From an uncultured Bacilli bacterium (lineage in GTDB: Bacteria; Bacillota_I; Bacilli_A; RF39; UBA660): a stretch of 32,483 bases of DNA. The notes beneath the pieces are model-generated. The model was given only the letters and a program-made list of their open reading frames with translations, did no database searches and was not told the origin of the DNA. Both the position numbers and the translations under genes were made by a program. How positions within the stretch are numbered: the first letter of the stretch is position 1; each line of letters begins with the position of its first letter. The stretch is from NCBI GenBank assembly GCA_947627435.1, contig CANQWB010000001.1:71952-104434 (forward strand). The letters are read 5' to 3'. This document shows, in pieces, positions 24,807 to 31,448 of the stretch.

Positions 24807-24817
24807 TTTGTTATAAT
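24789..24817 (+). promoter_or_regulatory. Promoter of the pilin-like gene (TTGTCA-17-TATAAT)
   Basis: The -35 TTGTCA (24789-24794) and -10 TATAAT (24812-24817) have ideal 17-bp spacing and a TG before the -10. The -35 lies in the loop region of the preceding terminator. The transcript has a leader of about 160 nt before the ATG at 24983. Confidence 0.7.
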
Positions 24818-24869
24818 GAATATGTCAAATAAATCATAAAATAGTTTGCGAAGAGCAACAAAGGGAATG

Positions 24870-24970
24870 AGAGGGTAACCCCCTCTAAAAGTTGTCTAAA
24901 AAAATGATAACATCCAAAGTATGCTATTTGTAAACGGGGGGGGGGTAATCCCCTTTTTTTATTGTCTAAA
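24870..24970 (+). promoter_or_regulatory. Structured leader with a ten-G run before the pilin-like gene
   Basis: The leader holds a first hairpin (AGAGGG/CCCTCT, 24870-24886), a run of ten Gs (24936-24945), and a second hairpin GGGG-TAAT-CCCC with seven Ts (24942-24960). The parts 24873-24900 and 24943-24970 resemble each other and both end in TTGTCTAAA; the second carries the AAAGGAG ribosome site at its end. The C/T tract could pair either with the G-run or with the ribosome site. No known riboswitch class is recognised. Confidence 0.6.
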
Positions 24971-24982
24971 GGAGTGAAAGAA

Positions 24983-26452
24983 ATGAAGAAAATGAAGAAA
25001 AAAGGATTTACATTAATTGAATTATTGGCGGTAATCGTAATATTAGCAATTATCGCACTAATTACAACGCCAATGATAATGAATGTAATAGAGAAAACAA
25101 GAAAAGGAGCAGCCATTCAATCAGTCAATGGATTACTAGAAGCAGGAGAACAATATCAAGTAGAATCTATGATGGATGGAAAACCTTCAAATGTAATTGA
25201 TTTAACGAGTGATGCCTTAAGTACAAAAGGAAGTAAACCAGAAAGTGGCTTATTAGTAATAGATTCCTCTGGAGATATGAGTATTATAGCAAAATATGGA
25301 AAATACTGTATAGAAAAGAAATATGAAGATGAAGAACCAACAATAGTAGAAAAAAATCTATGTGTAATGGAAGAAGATGAAGTAGATGTTAAAATCTATG
25401 GAGTAAGAAGAAAAATCAATAGTTCATCAACAGAGTGGGAGAGAATTAATAATAGTGTTGGATTAGAAGCGAATGCCCAAATAGGAACAGAAAATACAGA
25501 AGTAACAAATGATTTTGATACTATTTATCCATGGAGTGGTATCTATACTTACAGTTGGAATAAAGAAACAAAAGAAGAAACCAAATGGGATGAAGAAGGA
25601 TTTTCATATACCAATGATTATATATTTACAAAAATACCAGAATTTTACTATAGAAGATATCAAGAAAATGGATATGAATATGTTTTAATAAGTAATAAAA
25701 ACATAGATGGATATACAAAAAGTGATGAATTTTCAATAGGAAGATATACGATGTCTGGGTCTGAAGCAGGAGTTTATAGTAAAAGTGGGGTAAAACCATT
25801 ACAAGAGAAAATAATTACAGATTTTAGGAACTATGCAAGAGCATTAGGAAATGAATTTAGTCAATTAGATTATCATTACTTTATAATCCAATTATTATAT
25901 TTAGTGGAATATGCAGACTATAATTCACAAGAAAAATTAGGAAAGGGATATACTGCTAGTAATACTGCCCCTGTTGAAAGCGGTGGATGTGATGATTTAG
26001 GAATGAAATCAGGAACACTCAATAATGATGGACAACATTCCATGATATACCGAGGAATAGAAGATATATATGGAAATATATGGCAATTTGTAGATGGAAT
26101 CAATATAAAAGATAATCAAGCATATGTATGTTATAATCCAAGTGAATATGATTCAGATAAGTTTGAAGGATGTTATCAACAATTAGGATATGTAAATGCA
26201 ACTAATAATGGTTATATAACTAAATTAGGGTATGATTCTAAAAATCCATTAATAGCTTTTCCAATAGAAATAGGTGGAAGTAATAGTACATATATCCCAG
26301 ATAATTATTGGCAAGCATCTGGAGATAAAATAGCTCTTGTCGGCGACAATTGGTTTCACGATTCTCAGGCTGGCTTGTGGTGTTGGAATATGAATGACAT
26401 TTCGTCTAATGTGTGGACTGGCCACGGTGCTCGACTTCTTAAAACCAGTTAA
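24983..26452 (+). CDS. Type IV prepilin-like protein with C-lectin/FGE-like variable C-terminus (489 aa), candidate DGR target
   Basis: The ATG at 24983 has AAAGGAG at good spacing; the track's TTG start is discarded. The N-terminus is a class III prepilin signal: a basic leader MKKMKKKG, cleavage before FTLIELL, then a hydrophobic helix (AVIVILAIIALITTP) and the amphipathic continuation. The middle region is unassigned. From about residue 340 on it looks like the C-type-lectin/formylglycine-generating-enzyme fold (MIYRGIEDIYGNIWQFVDG, NYWQASGD, LWCWNMN, GHGARLL). This fold is the usual display scaffold of DGR-diversified proteins, and the last ~117 bp have the composition expected of a variable region. 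The protein would be displayed at the cell surface on or as a pilus-like structure and bind variable ligands. The prepilin call is strong; the DGR call is inferred without a visible reverse transcriptase. Confidence 0.85.
   Translation: MKKMKKKGFTLIELLAVIVILAIIALITTPMIMNVIEKTRKGAAIQSVNGLLEAGEQYQVESMMDGKPSNVIDLTSDALSTKGSKPESGLLVIDSSGDMSIIAKYGKYCIEKKYEDEEPTIVEKNLCVMEEDEVDVKIYGVRRKINSSSTEWERINNSVGLEANAQIGTENTEVTNDFDTIYPWSGIYTYSWNKETKEETKWDEEGFSYTNDYIFTKIPEFYYRRYQENGYEYVLISNKNIDGYTKSDEFSIGRYTMSGSEAGVYSKSGVKPLQEKIITDFRNYARALGNEFSQLDYHYFIIQLLYLVEYADYNSQEKLGKGYTASNTAPVESGGCDDLGMKSGTLNNDGQHSMIYRGIEDIYGNIWQFVDGINIKDNQAYVCYNPSEYDSDKFEGCYQQLGYVNATNNGYITKLGYDSKNPLIAFPIEIGGSNSTYIPDNYWQASGDKIALVGDNWFHDSQAGLWCWNMNDISSNVWTGHGARLLKTS
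26333..26449 (+). other. Candidate DGR variable region (VR)
   Basis: By hand count this stretch is about 48% GC, against about 28% for 26161-26280 of the same gene, and only about 20% A. It has a cluster of C-ending codons (GTC, GGC, GAC, CAC, GGC, GAC, GGC, CAC, ACC) that are rare elsewhere in the gene. AAY codons mutated at adenines would give this NNC/NNT pattern. It encodes the end of the lectin-like fold, where DGRs place their variable residues. The left border is approximate. Confidence 0.7.
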
Positions 26453-26461
26453 AACGGAGGT

Positions 26462-26482
26462 TTGGAGGCGGTCAGCCTCCAA
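26462..26482 (+). other. GC-rich hairpin after the VR (DGR cruciform-like element)
   Basis: TTGGAGGC-GGTCA-GCCTCCAA is a perfect 8-bp stem with a 5-nt loop, nine bases after the stop codon. It is not followed by a T-run, and a separate terminator lies 50 bp further on. DGR targets are known to need a short-loop hairpin just downstream of the VR for efficient homing; this one has the right size and place. Confidence 0.65.
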
Positions 26483-26523
26483 TAATTCTAGAGTACCTTA
26501 ACAAATATAAAACCCTTGATTAA

Positions 26524-26549
26524 AACAGAAGTCTTACTTCTGTTTTTTA
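26524..26549 (+). terminator. Terminator of the pilin-like gene
   Basis: ACAGAAGT-ctt-ACTTCTGT followed by five more Ts gives a clear intrinsic terminator inside the cassette. Confidence 0.85.
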
Positions 26550-26574
26550 TGAATATAAATATGTAATATTTAAA

Positions 26575-26630
26575 AATTTTTTCAAAAACTATCAATTTTA
26601 AATATTGGTAAAAATGAATCTATAGAAAAA
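26575..26630. repeat. 56-bp direct repeat, right copy
   Basis: It differs from 24703-24758 at two positions (ATATTGGTAAAAATG against ATATTTGTGAAAATG). Its position just after the terminator suggests that the enclosed unit was inserted or exchanged as a block. Confidence 0.8.
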
Positions 26631-26697
26631 TAATATCTGTATCAAAGAAAATAAAAAATAGATTTAAAAAGTATTAAAAATAAAGAAAAATATTCAT

Positions 26698-26726
26698 TTT
26701 ACAAGAAAAATCTCCTTTGTTAAGAT
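26698..26726 (+). promoter_or_regulatory. Promoter of the Rpn-like gene (TTTACA-17-TAAGAT)
   Basis: The -35 TTTACA (26698-26703) and -10 TAAGAT (26721-26726) are 17 bp apart. The transcription start expected near 26733 lies just before the right arm of the hairpin at 26706-26747, so transcripts from this promoter would lack the left arm. Confidence 0.55.
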
Positions 26727-26748
26727 GCATAAAGAAAGGAGATTTTTT
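26706..26748 (+). promoter_or_regulatory. Read-through-blocking hairpin that hides the Rpn ribosome site
   Basis: AAAAATCTCCTTT (26706-26718) and AAAGGAGATTTTT (26735-26747) form a perfect 13-bp stem with a 16-nt loop. The right arm contains the ribosome site AAAGGAG of the gene at 26751 and ends in a T-run, so it can act as a terminator and as a ribosome-site sequestering structure in transcripts that come from upstream. Confidence 0.7.
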
Positions 26749-26750
26749 AG

Positions 26751-27581
26751 ATGATAGAAACAAAAATCAATTTATTCAATGATGCGATGTTTAAAGCAAT
26801 TTTCAGAAATCCAAAAAATAGAAAGATAATATCCGAATTCTTATCAGAAGTAACAGGAGTTAAACAAGAATTATTAGAACAAGCCAATTATCAAGGAGGA
26901 GAAATCCCAAAAAAGAAACTAGAAGAAAAAGGAAAGATAGCAGATTTGATTATTAAGATAGAAGATAATCAACAAATTATCGTAGAGATGAATCAATATA
27001 GAAGCAATTATATATTTGAAAAGAATACAAGTTATGCTTTTTCCATATCATCAGAAAGTAGTAAAAAAGGAAGAAGAGAATATCCAAGAGTAATATTAGT
27101 GAATCTAGATAAATTCAATCCATTTCAAACAAAAGAAGGAATCATACGATTTCAATTAAGAGATGAAGAAGGACATGTAGAAACAGAAATATATGAATCG
27201 ATTCATATCATACTTGAAAATATAATAGACAAGCAGTATAATAATAACAAGATAAAAAAGTTTATAGAATTCATGGCGAGTGAAACGATAGAAGAGATGG
27301 AAGAGAAGTTTAAAGGAGATGAAGAATATATGGCGGCGATAAGGACGGTAGAAGAATTATCGACAGATCCAAACTTTGTAGGATATTATGATTTAGAGGA
27401 AGCGCATAAGCAAGAATTAGAAGATATGAGAGAAACTGGATATGATGATGGAATGGAAAAAGGTAAAATAGAAGTAGCAAGAGCCATGTATGAAGAAGGA
27501 TTACCACTTGAAATGATATCAAAGATTACAAAATTAACAATCGAAGAGATTCAAACAATACAAAATGGATCAGAAATGTAA
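26751..27581 (+). CDS. Rpn-family PD-(D/E)XK nuclease/putative transposase (276 aa)
   Basis: The ATG follows the AAAGGAG site. The N-terminus NLFNDAMFKAIFRNPKNRKIISEFLSEV is characteristic of the Rpn/PDDEXK_2 family. The nuclease core follows, with KIADLIIKIEDN and IIVEMNQYRSN (the D...ExN/Q form of the PD-(D/E)XK motif) at about residues 62-85. The C-terminus has the usual repeated acidic/helical tail (EMEEKF..., GYDDGMEKGKIEVARAMYEEGL), frequent in members from Bacillota. Rpn proteins are DNA endonucleases that promote RecA-independent recombination, and many are annotated as transposases. It appears full length. No terminal inverted repeats were found around it. Confidence 0.88.
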   Translation: MIETKINLFNDAMFKAIFRNPKNRKIISEFLSEVTGVKQELLEQANYQGGEIPKKKLEEKGKIADLIIKIEDNQQIIVEMNQYRSNYIFEKNTSYAFSISSESSKKGRREYPRVILVNLDKFNPFQTKEGIIRFQLRDEEGHVETEIYESIHIILENIIDKQYNNNKIKKFIEFMASETIEEMEEKFKGDEEYMAAIRTVEELSTDPNFVGYYDLEEAHKQELEDMRETGYDDGMEKGKIEVARAMYEEGLPLEMISKITKLTIEEIQTIQNGSEM

Positions 27582-27604
27582 GGTATTGTATATCTTACCA
27601 TCAA

Positions 27605-27644
27605 AAAAACTGATAATAAGTTATAAAACTTTTTATCAGTTTTT
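27605..27644. terminator. Bidirectional terminator between the Rpn gene and murF
   Basis: AAAAACTGATAA and TTATCAGTTTTT form a perfect 12-bp stem with T-runs on both strands, placed between two convergent genes. It serves both. Confidence 0.85.
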
Positions 27645-27645
27645 A

Positions 27646-28977
27646 TTAGCTTTCTTTGATAAAGTATTGTCTTACTTTTTCTAAATGCATTCCTCTTGAA
27701 CCTTTTAAGGCAATCAGTTTATTTTGTGTATTCATTTTTATTAAATATGCAATGAGAGATTCTATATTATCAAAATGAAGCATATTTTTTCCAGTATATG
27801 ATTTCGTTGCTTCACCAACAGACAATATGGTAGTATGCTTCATTTTTTGTAATTGTTTTTTAAGCTTTTTATGAATTTTATGACTAAAATTTCCTAGCTC
27901 TAAGATATCTCCTAAAATAATAATTTTTTCTTTTTTTTGATGATTTAAAAATGTAAATAAACTTGTGCATGATTCATAACTTGCATTATAACAGTCATCA
28001 ATGAAAGTAAATTGATCTGTTTGAATTACATTCATACGCTCTTGAAAAGGTTTGAAATTTCTTAAAGATTCAATGATTGTTTGAATATCAATATGTAAAT
28101 ATAAAGCTACTTCCATTGCAAGTAAAATATTACTTAAAAATTGTTTTCCTGAAATAGGAACAAAAACATCATATATTTCTTTTTGATATTTTATTTTAAA
28201 GGATAATGAGTCTAAATTTTCTTGAATCGCAAATGGTTGTAAATAATATGAATGTTTATTTCCTACATGGATGACTCGGTAATTGTTATGGCTTTTTATT
28301 TTTCTTAAGTAAGGATCATCACCATTTACAAATAATGTGCCATCTTCCATTCCTTTTACTATTTCCATTTTGGCTTGTAGAATTTTTTTCTTAGAACCTA
28401 AGTTTCCAATATGTGAAGTACCTATATTGGTAATTACTCCTAAATCGGGTTCTACCATTTTCGATAAGTGCTCAATTTCTCCTAGATGGTTCATACCCAT
28501 TTCTAAAAGTACTATATTATAGTCCTCGTTTAATTGAAAAAGAGTAAGAGGAATACCAATATGATTGTTGTGATTTTTTTCACTTTTGAGTACGGAATAT
28601 GTAGTAGATAAAATAGTATAAAGTAGTTCTCTCGTCGTTGTTTTTCCTACACTTCCAGTAACTGCAATTGTATATGCAGGGTAGGTTTTTCGGTAATAGA
28701 CTGCCAAGTCTTCTAAACTTTTCATGGTGTCTTCTACATAGAGGATAGGAATTTCTGTTTCAATCGAAACAGGTTTGGATGCTACAATTAAAGATGCTCC
28801 TTTTTGAATTGCATCTTCAATAAAGTCGTGTCCATCTAAATTTTTTCCAACAATTGCGATATAAACATCATTTTCATTTAATTTTCTAGTATCAATTTGT
28901 ATTTGATTTATTTCTTTGTCAGGACATACCTTTTCCATTTTACCGTGAATAATTTGTGCTAATGTATGTATGGTCAT
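27646..28977 (-). CDS. murF: UDP-N-acetylmuramoyl-tripeptide--D-alanyl-D-alanine ligase MurF (443 aa)
   Basis: The start is placed at the ATG at 28977, seven bases after AGGAG; the track start would add 56 residues running into pcrA on the other strand. The N-terminal UDP-binding domain has QIDTRKLNENDVYIAI and GHDFIEDAIQKGA; the ATPase domain has AVTGSVGKTTTREL (P-loop), KNHNNHIGIPLTL and EMGMNHLGEIEHL; the C-terminal ligase domain contains QERMNVI and DDCYNASYESC. It joins D-Ala-D-Ala to UDP-MurNAc-tripeptide in the last cytoplasmic step of peptidoglycan precursor synthesis. The length fits the family. A -10-like TATAAT lies just before its ribosome site. Confidence 0.95.
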   Translation of the reverse strand: MTIHTLAQIIHGKMEKVCPDKEINQIQIDTRKLNENDVYIAIVGKNLDGHDFIEDAIQKGASLIVASKPVSIETEIPILYVEDTMKSLEDLAVYYRKTYPAYTIAVTGSVGKTTTRELLYTILSTTYSVLKSEKNHNNHIGIPLTLFQLNEDYNIVLLEMGMNHLGEIEHLSKMVEPDLGVITNIGTSHIGNLGSKKKILQAKMEIVKGMEDGTLFVNGDDPYLRKIKSHNNYRVIHVGNKHSYYLQPFAIQENLDSLSFKIKYQKEIYDVFVPISGKQFLSNILLAMEVALYLHIDIQTIIESLRNFKPFQERMNVIQTDQFTFIDDCYNASYESCTSLFTFLNHQKKEKIIILGDILELGNFSHKIHKKLKKQLQKMKHTTILSVGEATKSYTGKNMLHFDNIESLIAYLIKMNTQNKLIALKGSRGMHLEKVRQYFIKES

Positions 28978-29043
28978 AGTCATTCTCCTTTTGACTATTA
29001 TATGAGAAATATTATCTTCATATGTTTCCGATTGTTCATAATG

Positions 29044-29052
29044 TGGTACAAT
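29044..29052 (+). promoter_or_regulatory. Extended -10 promoter of pcrA (TGGTACAAT)
   Basis: A TG-N-TACAAT extended -10 lies 20 bp before the pcrA start. A weak -35 (TTTCCG) is present 16 bp upstream. The 94-bp gap serves divergent murF and pcrA. Confidence 0.5.
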
Positions 29053-29071
29053 AGAAGAAGAAAGCAGTGAT

Positions 29072-31168
29072 ATGATGAACCTTGATTTTTTAAATGAACA
29101 ACAAAAAGAAGCAGTTATGACAACGGAAGGGCCAGTTTTAGTCATTGCAGGTGCAGGAAGTGGAAAGACAAGAGTTTTAACAACACGTATTGCCTATTTA
29201 GTCGAAGAAAAACATGTAAATCCAAATCATATTTTAGCAATTACATTTACCAATAAAGCAGCCGGAGAAATGAAAGATCGCGTGTTATCCATGTTAGGTC
29301 CTGTTGCCTATCAAATACAAATATCGACATTCCATTCATTTGGCTTACAATTGATTAAAGAAAATTATGATATATTAGGATATCATTCTAATTTTACAAT
29401 TATGGATAGTGATGATACTGTTACTGTCATTAAAAAAATTATTAAAGAATTAGGATATGATCCCAAAGAATATAATCCAAAATCAATTCGTAGTAAGATT
29501 AGTGGTGCGAAAAATGAACTGATGAGTCCCAAAGAGTATGAAAAATATGCAGCTACTACATTTGAAGAGGTAGTTGTGAAAGTATATGAACATTATGAAC
29601 AAAAATTAAAATCGAACAATTCTTTTGATTTTGATGATTTACTAATTAAACCAATTGAATTATTCCACAGTCATCCAGAAATTCTAAAAAAATATCAGGA
29701 ACGTTTCCAATATGTTTTAATTGATGAGTATCAGGATACCAATGAAGCACAATATATATTATCAAAGATGATGAGTGCAAAATATAAAAATATATGTGTG
29801 GTTGGAGACGATTCACAAGCTATCTATGCTTGGAGAGGTGCGAACTATAAAAATATTTTAAATTTTGAGCATGATTTTAAAAACACAAAAGTCATTTTAT
29901 TAGAAGAAAATTATCGTTCTACTAAAAATATTTTAAGTGCTGCCAATGATATTATTAAAAACAACAAACAAAGAAAAGAAAAAAAATTGTGGACGGCTAA
30001 CGAAGAAGGACTAAAAATCAAATACCATAAAGCCGATAATGAGATGGATGAAGCACATTATGTGGTAAAAGAAATTCAAACATTGTTAGATCAAGGTGAA
30101 GAATTAAAAGAAATCGCAGTATTATATCGAACGAATGCCCAATCCCGTAATATGGAAGAAGCATTGCTACAGGAAAATATTCCTTATAAAGTAGTCGGTA
30201 GTTTTTATTTCTATAATCGAAAAGAGATTAAAGATTTGATTTGTTATTTAAAGTTAATTTATAATCCAAATGATGATGTTTCTTTTATGCGAGTAGTGAA
30301 TGTTCCTAAAAGAGGAATTGGTGATAAAACGATTGAAGCATTAAGTCTAAAAGCAATGAATGAACATACCAGTTTATTTGACGCAATTACATCTGGAAAA
30401 GAATTAGATTTTAAAACTATGATTGCATCCATTCAAAAAACAGATTGTTCTTTAACGGAATTAGTAGATTTAGTATTAGAAAAAACAGGTATGAAGCATG
30501 AGTTGGAACAAGAAAAAACACTAGAAGCCGATATTCGTTTAGAAAATTTGGAAGAATTTAAAACAATTACGAAGACATTTGAAGAAAAAAATGGTATTAT
30601 ATCTTTAGAAGACTTTTTGAATGAAATTAGTCTTGTGTCTGATATTGAGGAACATAAAAACAATAATGATGTTGTAACTCTTATGACAGTACATTCAGCA
30701 AAGGGTCTTGAATTCAATCATGTATTCTTAATTGGGATGGAAGAGGGACTGTTTCCACATAATAATTCTTTAATGGATTTAGAACAAATTGAAGAAGAAA
30801 GGCGTCTATGTTATGTAGCCGTAACCAGAGCCAAAAAAACTCTTCATTTAGTCAATGCGAGAAGAAGAACAATATTTGGTGATGTAAATTATAATCTACC
30901 AAGCCGTTTCATAGAGGAAATCAGTGATGAATATCTAGAAGTGGATTCTGATATTGTGATGGGAACAAAACCACAATTTAAAAAAGAGAATATGATAGAC
31001 TCTTCTATTGAATATCGTGTAGGCGAAAAAATAGAACATGATAGTTTTGGTATTGGGATGATTGTTGGAGTGGAAGCAAGTATTCTGACAGTAGCCTTTC
31101 CATACCCATATGGAATTAAAAAATTGTTAAAAGGTCATAAGACTTTTAGAAAGGTAACAGGTGATTAG
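29072..31168 (+). CDS. pcrA: ATP-dependent DNA helicase PcrA/UvrD type (698 aa)
   Basis: SF1A helicase motifs are in order: Q-motif LNEQQKEAV, motif I AGAGSGKT, Ia ITFTNKAAGEMK, II LIDEYQDTN, III GDDSQAIYAWRGA, IV LEENYRST, V MTVHSAKGLEF and VI YVAVTRAKK. The C-terminus has the RNA-polymerase-binding Tudor-like region of PcrA (GEKIEHDSFGIGMIVGV). It unwinds DNA in repair, removes RecA and acts at stalled transcription. At 698 aa it is slightly shorter than typical PcrA (about 720-740). Either the ATG at 29072 or the one at 29075 may be used; the ribosome site is weak. Confidence 0.95.
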   Translation: MMNLDFLNEQQKEAVMTTEGPVLVIAGAGSGKTRVLTTRIAYLVEEKHVNPNHILAITFTNKAAGEMKDRVLSMLGPVAYQIQISTFHSFGLQLIKENYDILGYHSNFTIMDSDDTVTVIKKIIKELGYDPKEYNPKSIRSKISGAKNELMSPKEYEKYAATTFEEVVVKVYEHYEQKLKSNNSFDFDDLLIKPIELFHSHPEILKKYQERFQYVLIDEYQDTNEAQYILSKMMSAKYKNICVVGDDSQAIYAWRGANYKNILNFEHDFKNTKVILLEENYRSTKNILSAANDIIKNNKQRKEKKLWTANEEGLKIKYHKADNEMDEAHYVVKEIQTLLDQGEELKEIAVLYRTNAQSRNMEEALLQENIPYKVVGSFYFYNRKEIKDLICYLKLIYNPNDDVSFMRVVNVPKRGIGDKTIEALSLKAMNEHTSLFDAITSGKELDFKTMIASIQKTDCSLTELVDLVLEKTGMKHELEQEKTLEADIRLENLEEFKTITKTFEEKNGIISLEDFLNEISLVSDIEEHKNNNDVVTLMTVHSAKGLEFNHVFLIGMEEGLFPHNNSLMDLEQIEEERRLCYVAVTRAKKTLHLVNARRRTIFGDVNYNLPSRFIEEISDEYLEVDSDIVMGTKPQFKKENMIDSSIEYRVGEKIEHDSFGIGMIVGVEASILTVAFPYPYGIKKLLKGHKTFRKVTGD

Positions 31169-31169
31169 T

Positions 31170-31325
31170 ATGGTATTAAGTATTATTGATAGTATCAACA
31201 AAGTAGCAAAGGATTTTCAAGGATGGATTATTGAACATGGGAATAATCCAGTATTATGGGTAGGATTATTTTTCCTAGGTATTTTGATTTTCTATATTAC
31301 CTACAATGCATTACATAAAGATTAA
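31170..31325 (+). CDS. Small one-TM protein (51 aa) downstream of pcrA
   Basis: It is too short for the track. The ATG is two bases after the pcrA stop, with AGGTGATT upstream, so it is probably co-transcribed and coupled. The product starts MVLSIIDSINKVAKDFQG, has one TM helix (about residues 28-46) and a short charged end (NALHKD). No family is recognised. Confidence 0.65.
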   Translation: MVLSIIDSINKVAKDFQGWIIEHGNNPVLWVGLFFLGILIFYITYNALHKD

Positions 31326-31361
31326 TATTTTGTATGGAATTTTTTAGTGAATCTTAGTTTG

Positions 31362-31384
31362 AAAAGTATAGCAATATACTTTTT
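31362..31384 (+). terminator. Probable terminator after the pcrA operon
   Basis: AAAAGTATA-gcaa-TATACTTTT is a perfect 9-bp stem with a stable tetraloop, but is AT-rich and has only a short T-run. Confidence 0.55.
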
Positions 31385-31409
31385 AAAAATATTTCTTGCA
31401 CTATAAATG

Positions 31410-31437
31410 AAATATGTTAGGATAAACAATTAACAGT
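31410..31437 (+). promoter_or_regulatory. Promoter of the repeat-protein gene (TTGCAC-16-TAGGAT)
   Basis: A -35-like TTGCAC is followed after 16 bp by TAGGAT, preceded by TG (extended form). The ribosome site GAGGTGG and the ATG at 31449 follow. Confidence 0.45.
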
Positions 31438-31448
31438 GAGGTGGAAAA

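Noticed and set aside
24820-24980. Known riboswitch (for example cyclic-di-GMP) in the pilin-gene leader
   Set aside because: I could not match the conserved core of any riboswitch class that I know; only simple G/C hairpins are seen.
26462-26482. Hairpin after the pilin-like gene read as an intrinsic terminator
   Set aside because: No T-run follows, and a proper terminator is present at 26524-26549.
28978-29145. N-terminal extension of MurF in the track
   Set aside because: It is antisense to the pcrA start region, precedes the real ribosome site and does not resemble MurF.
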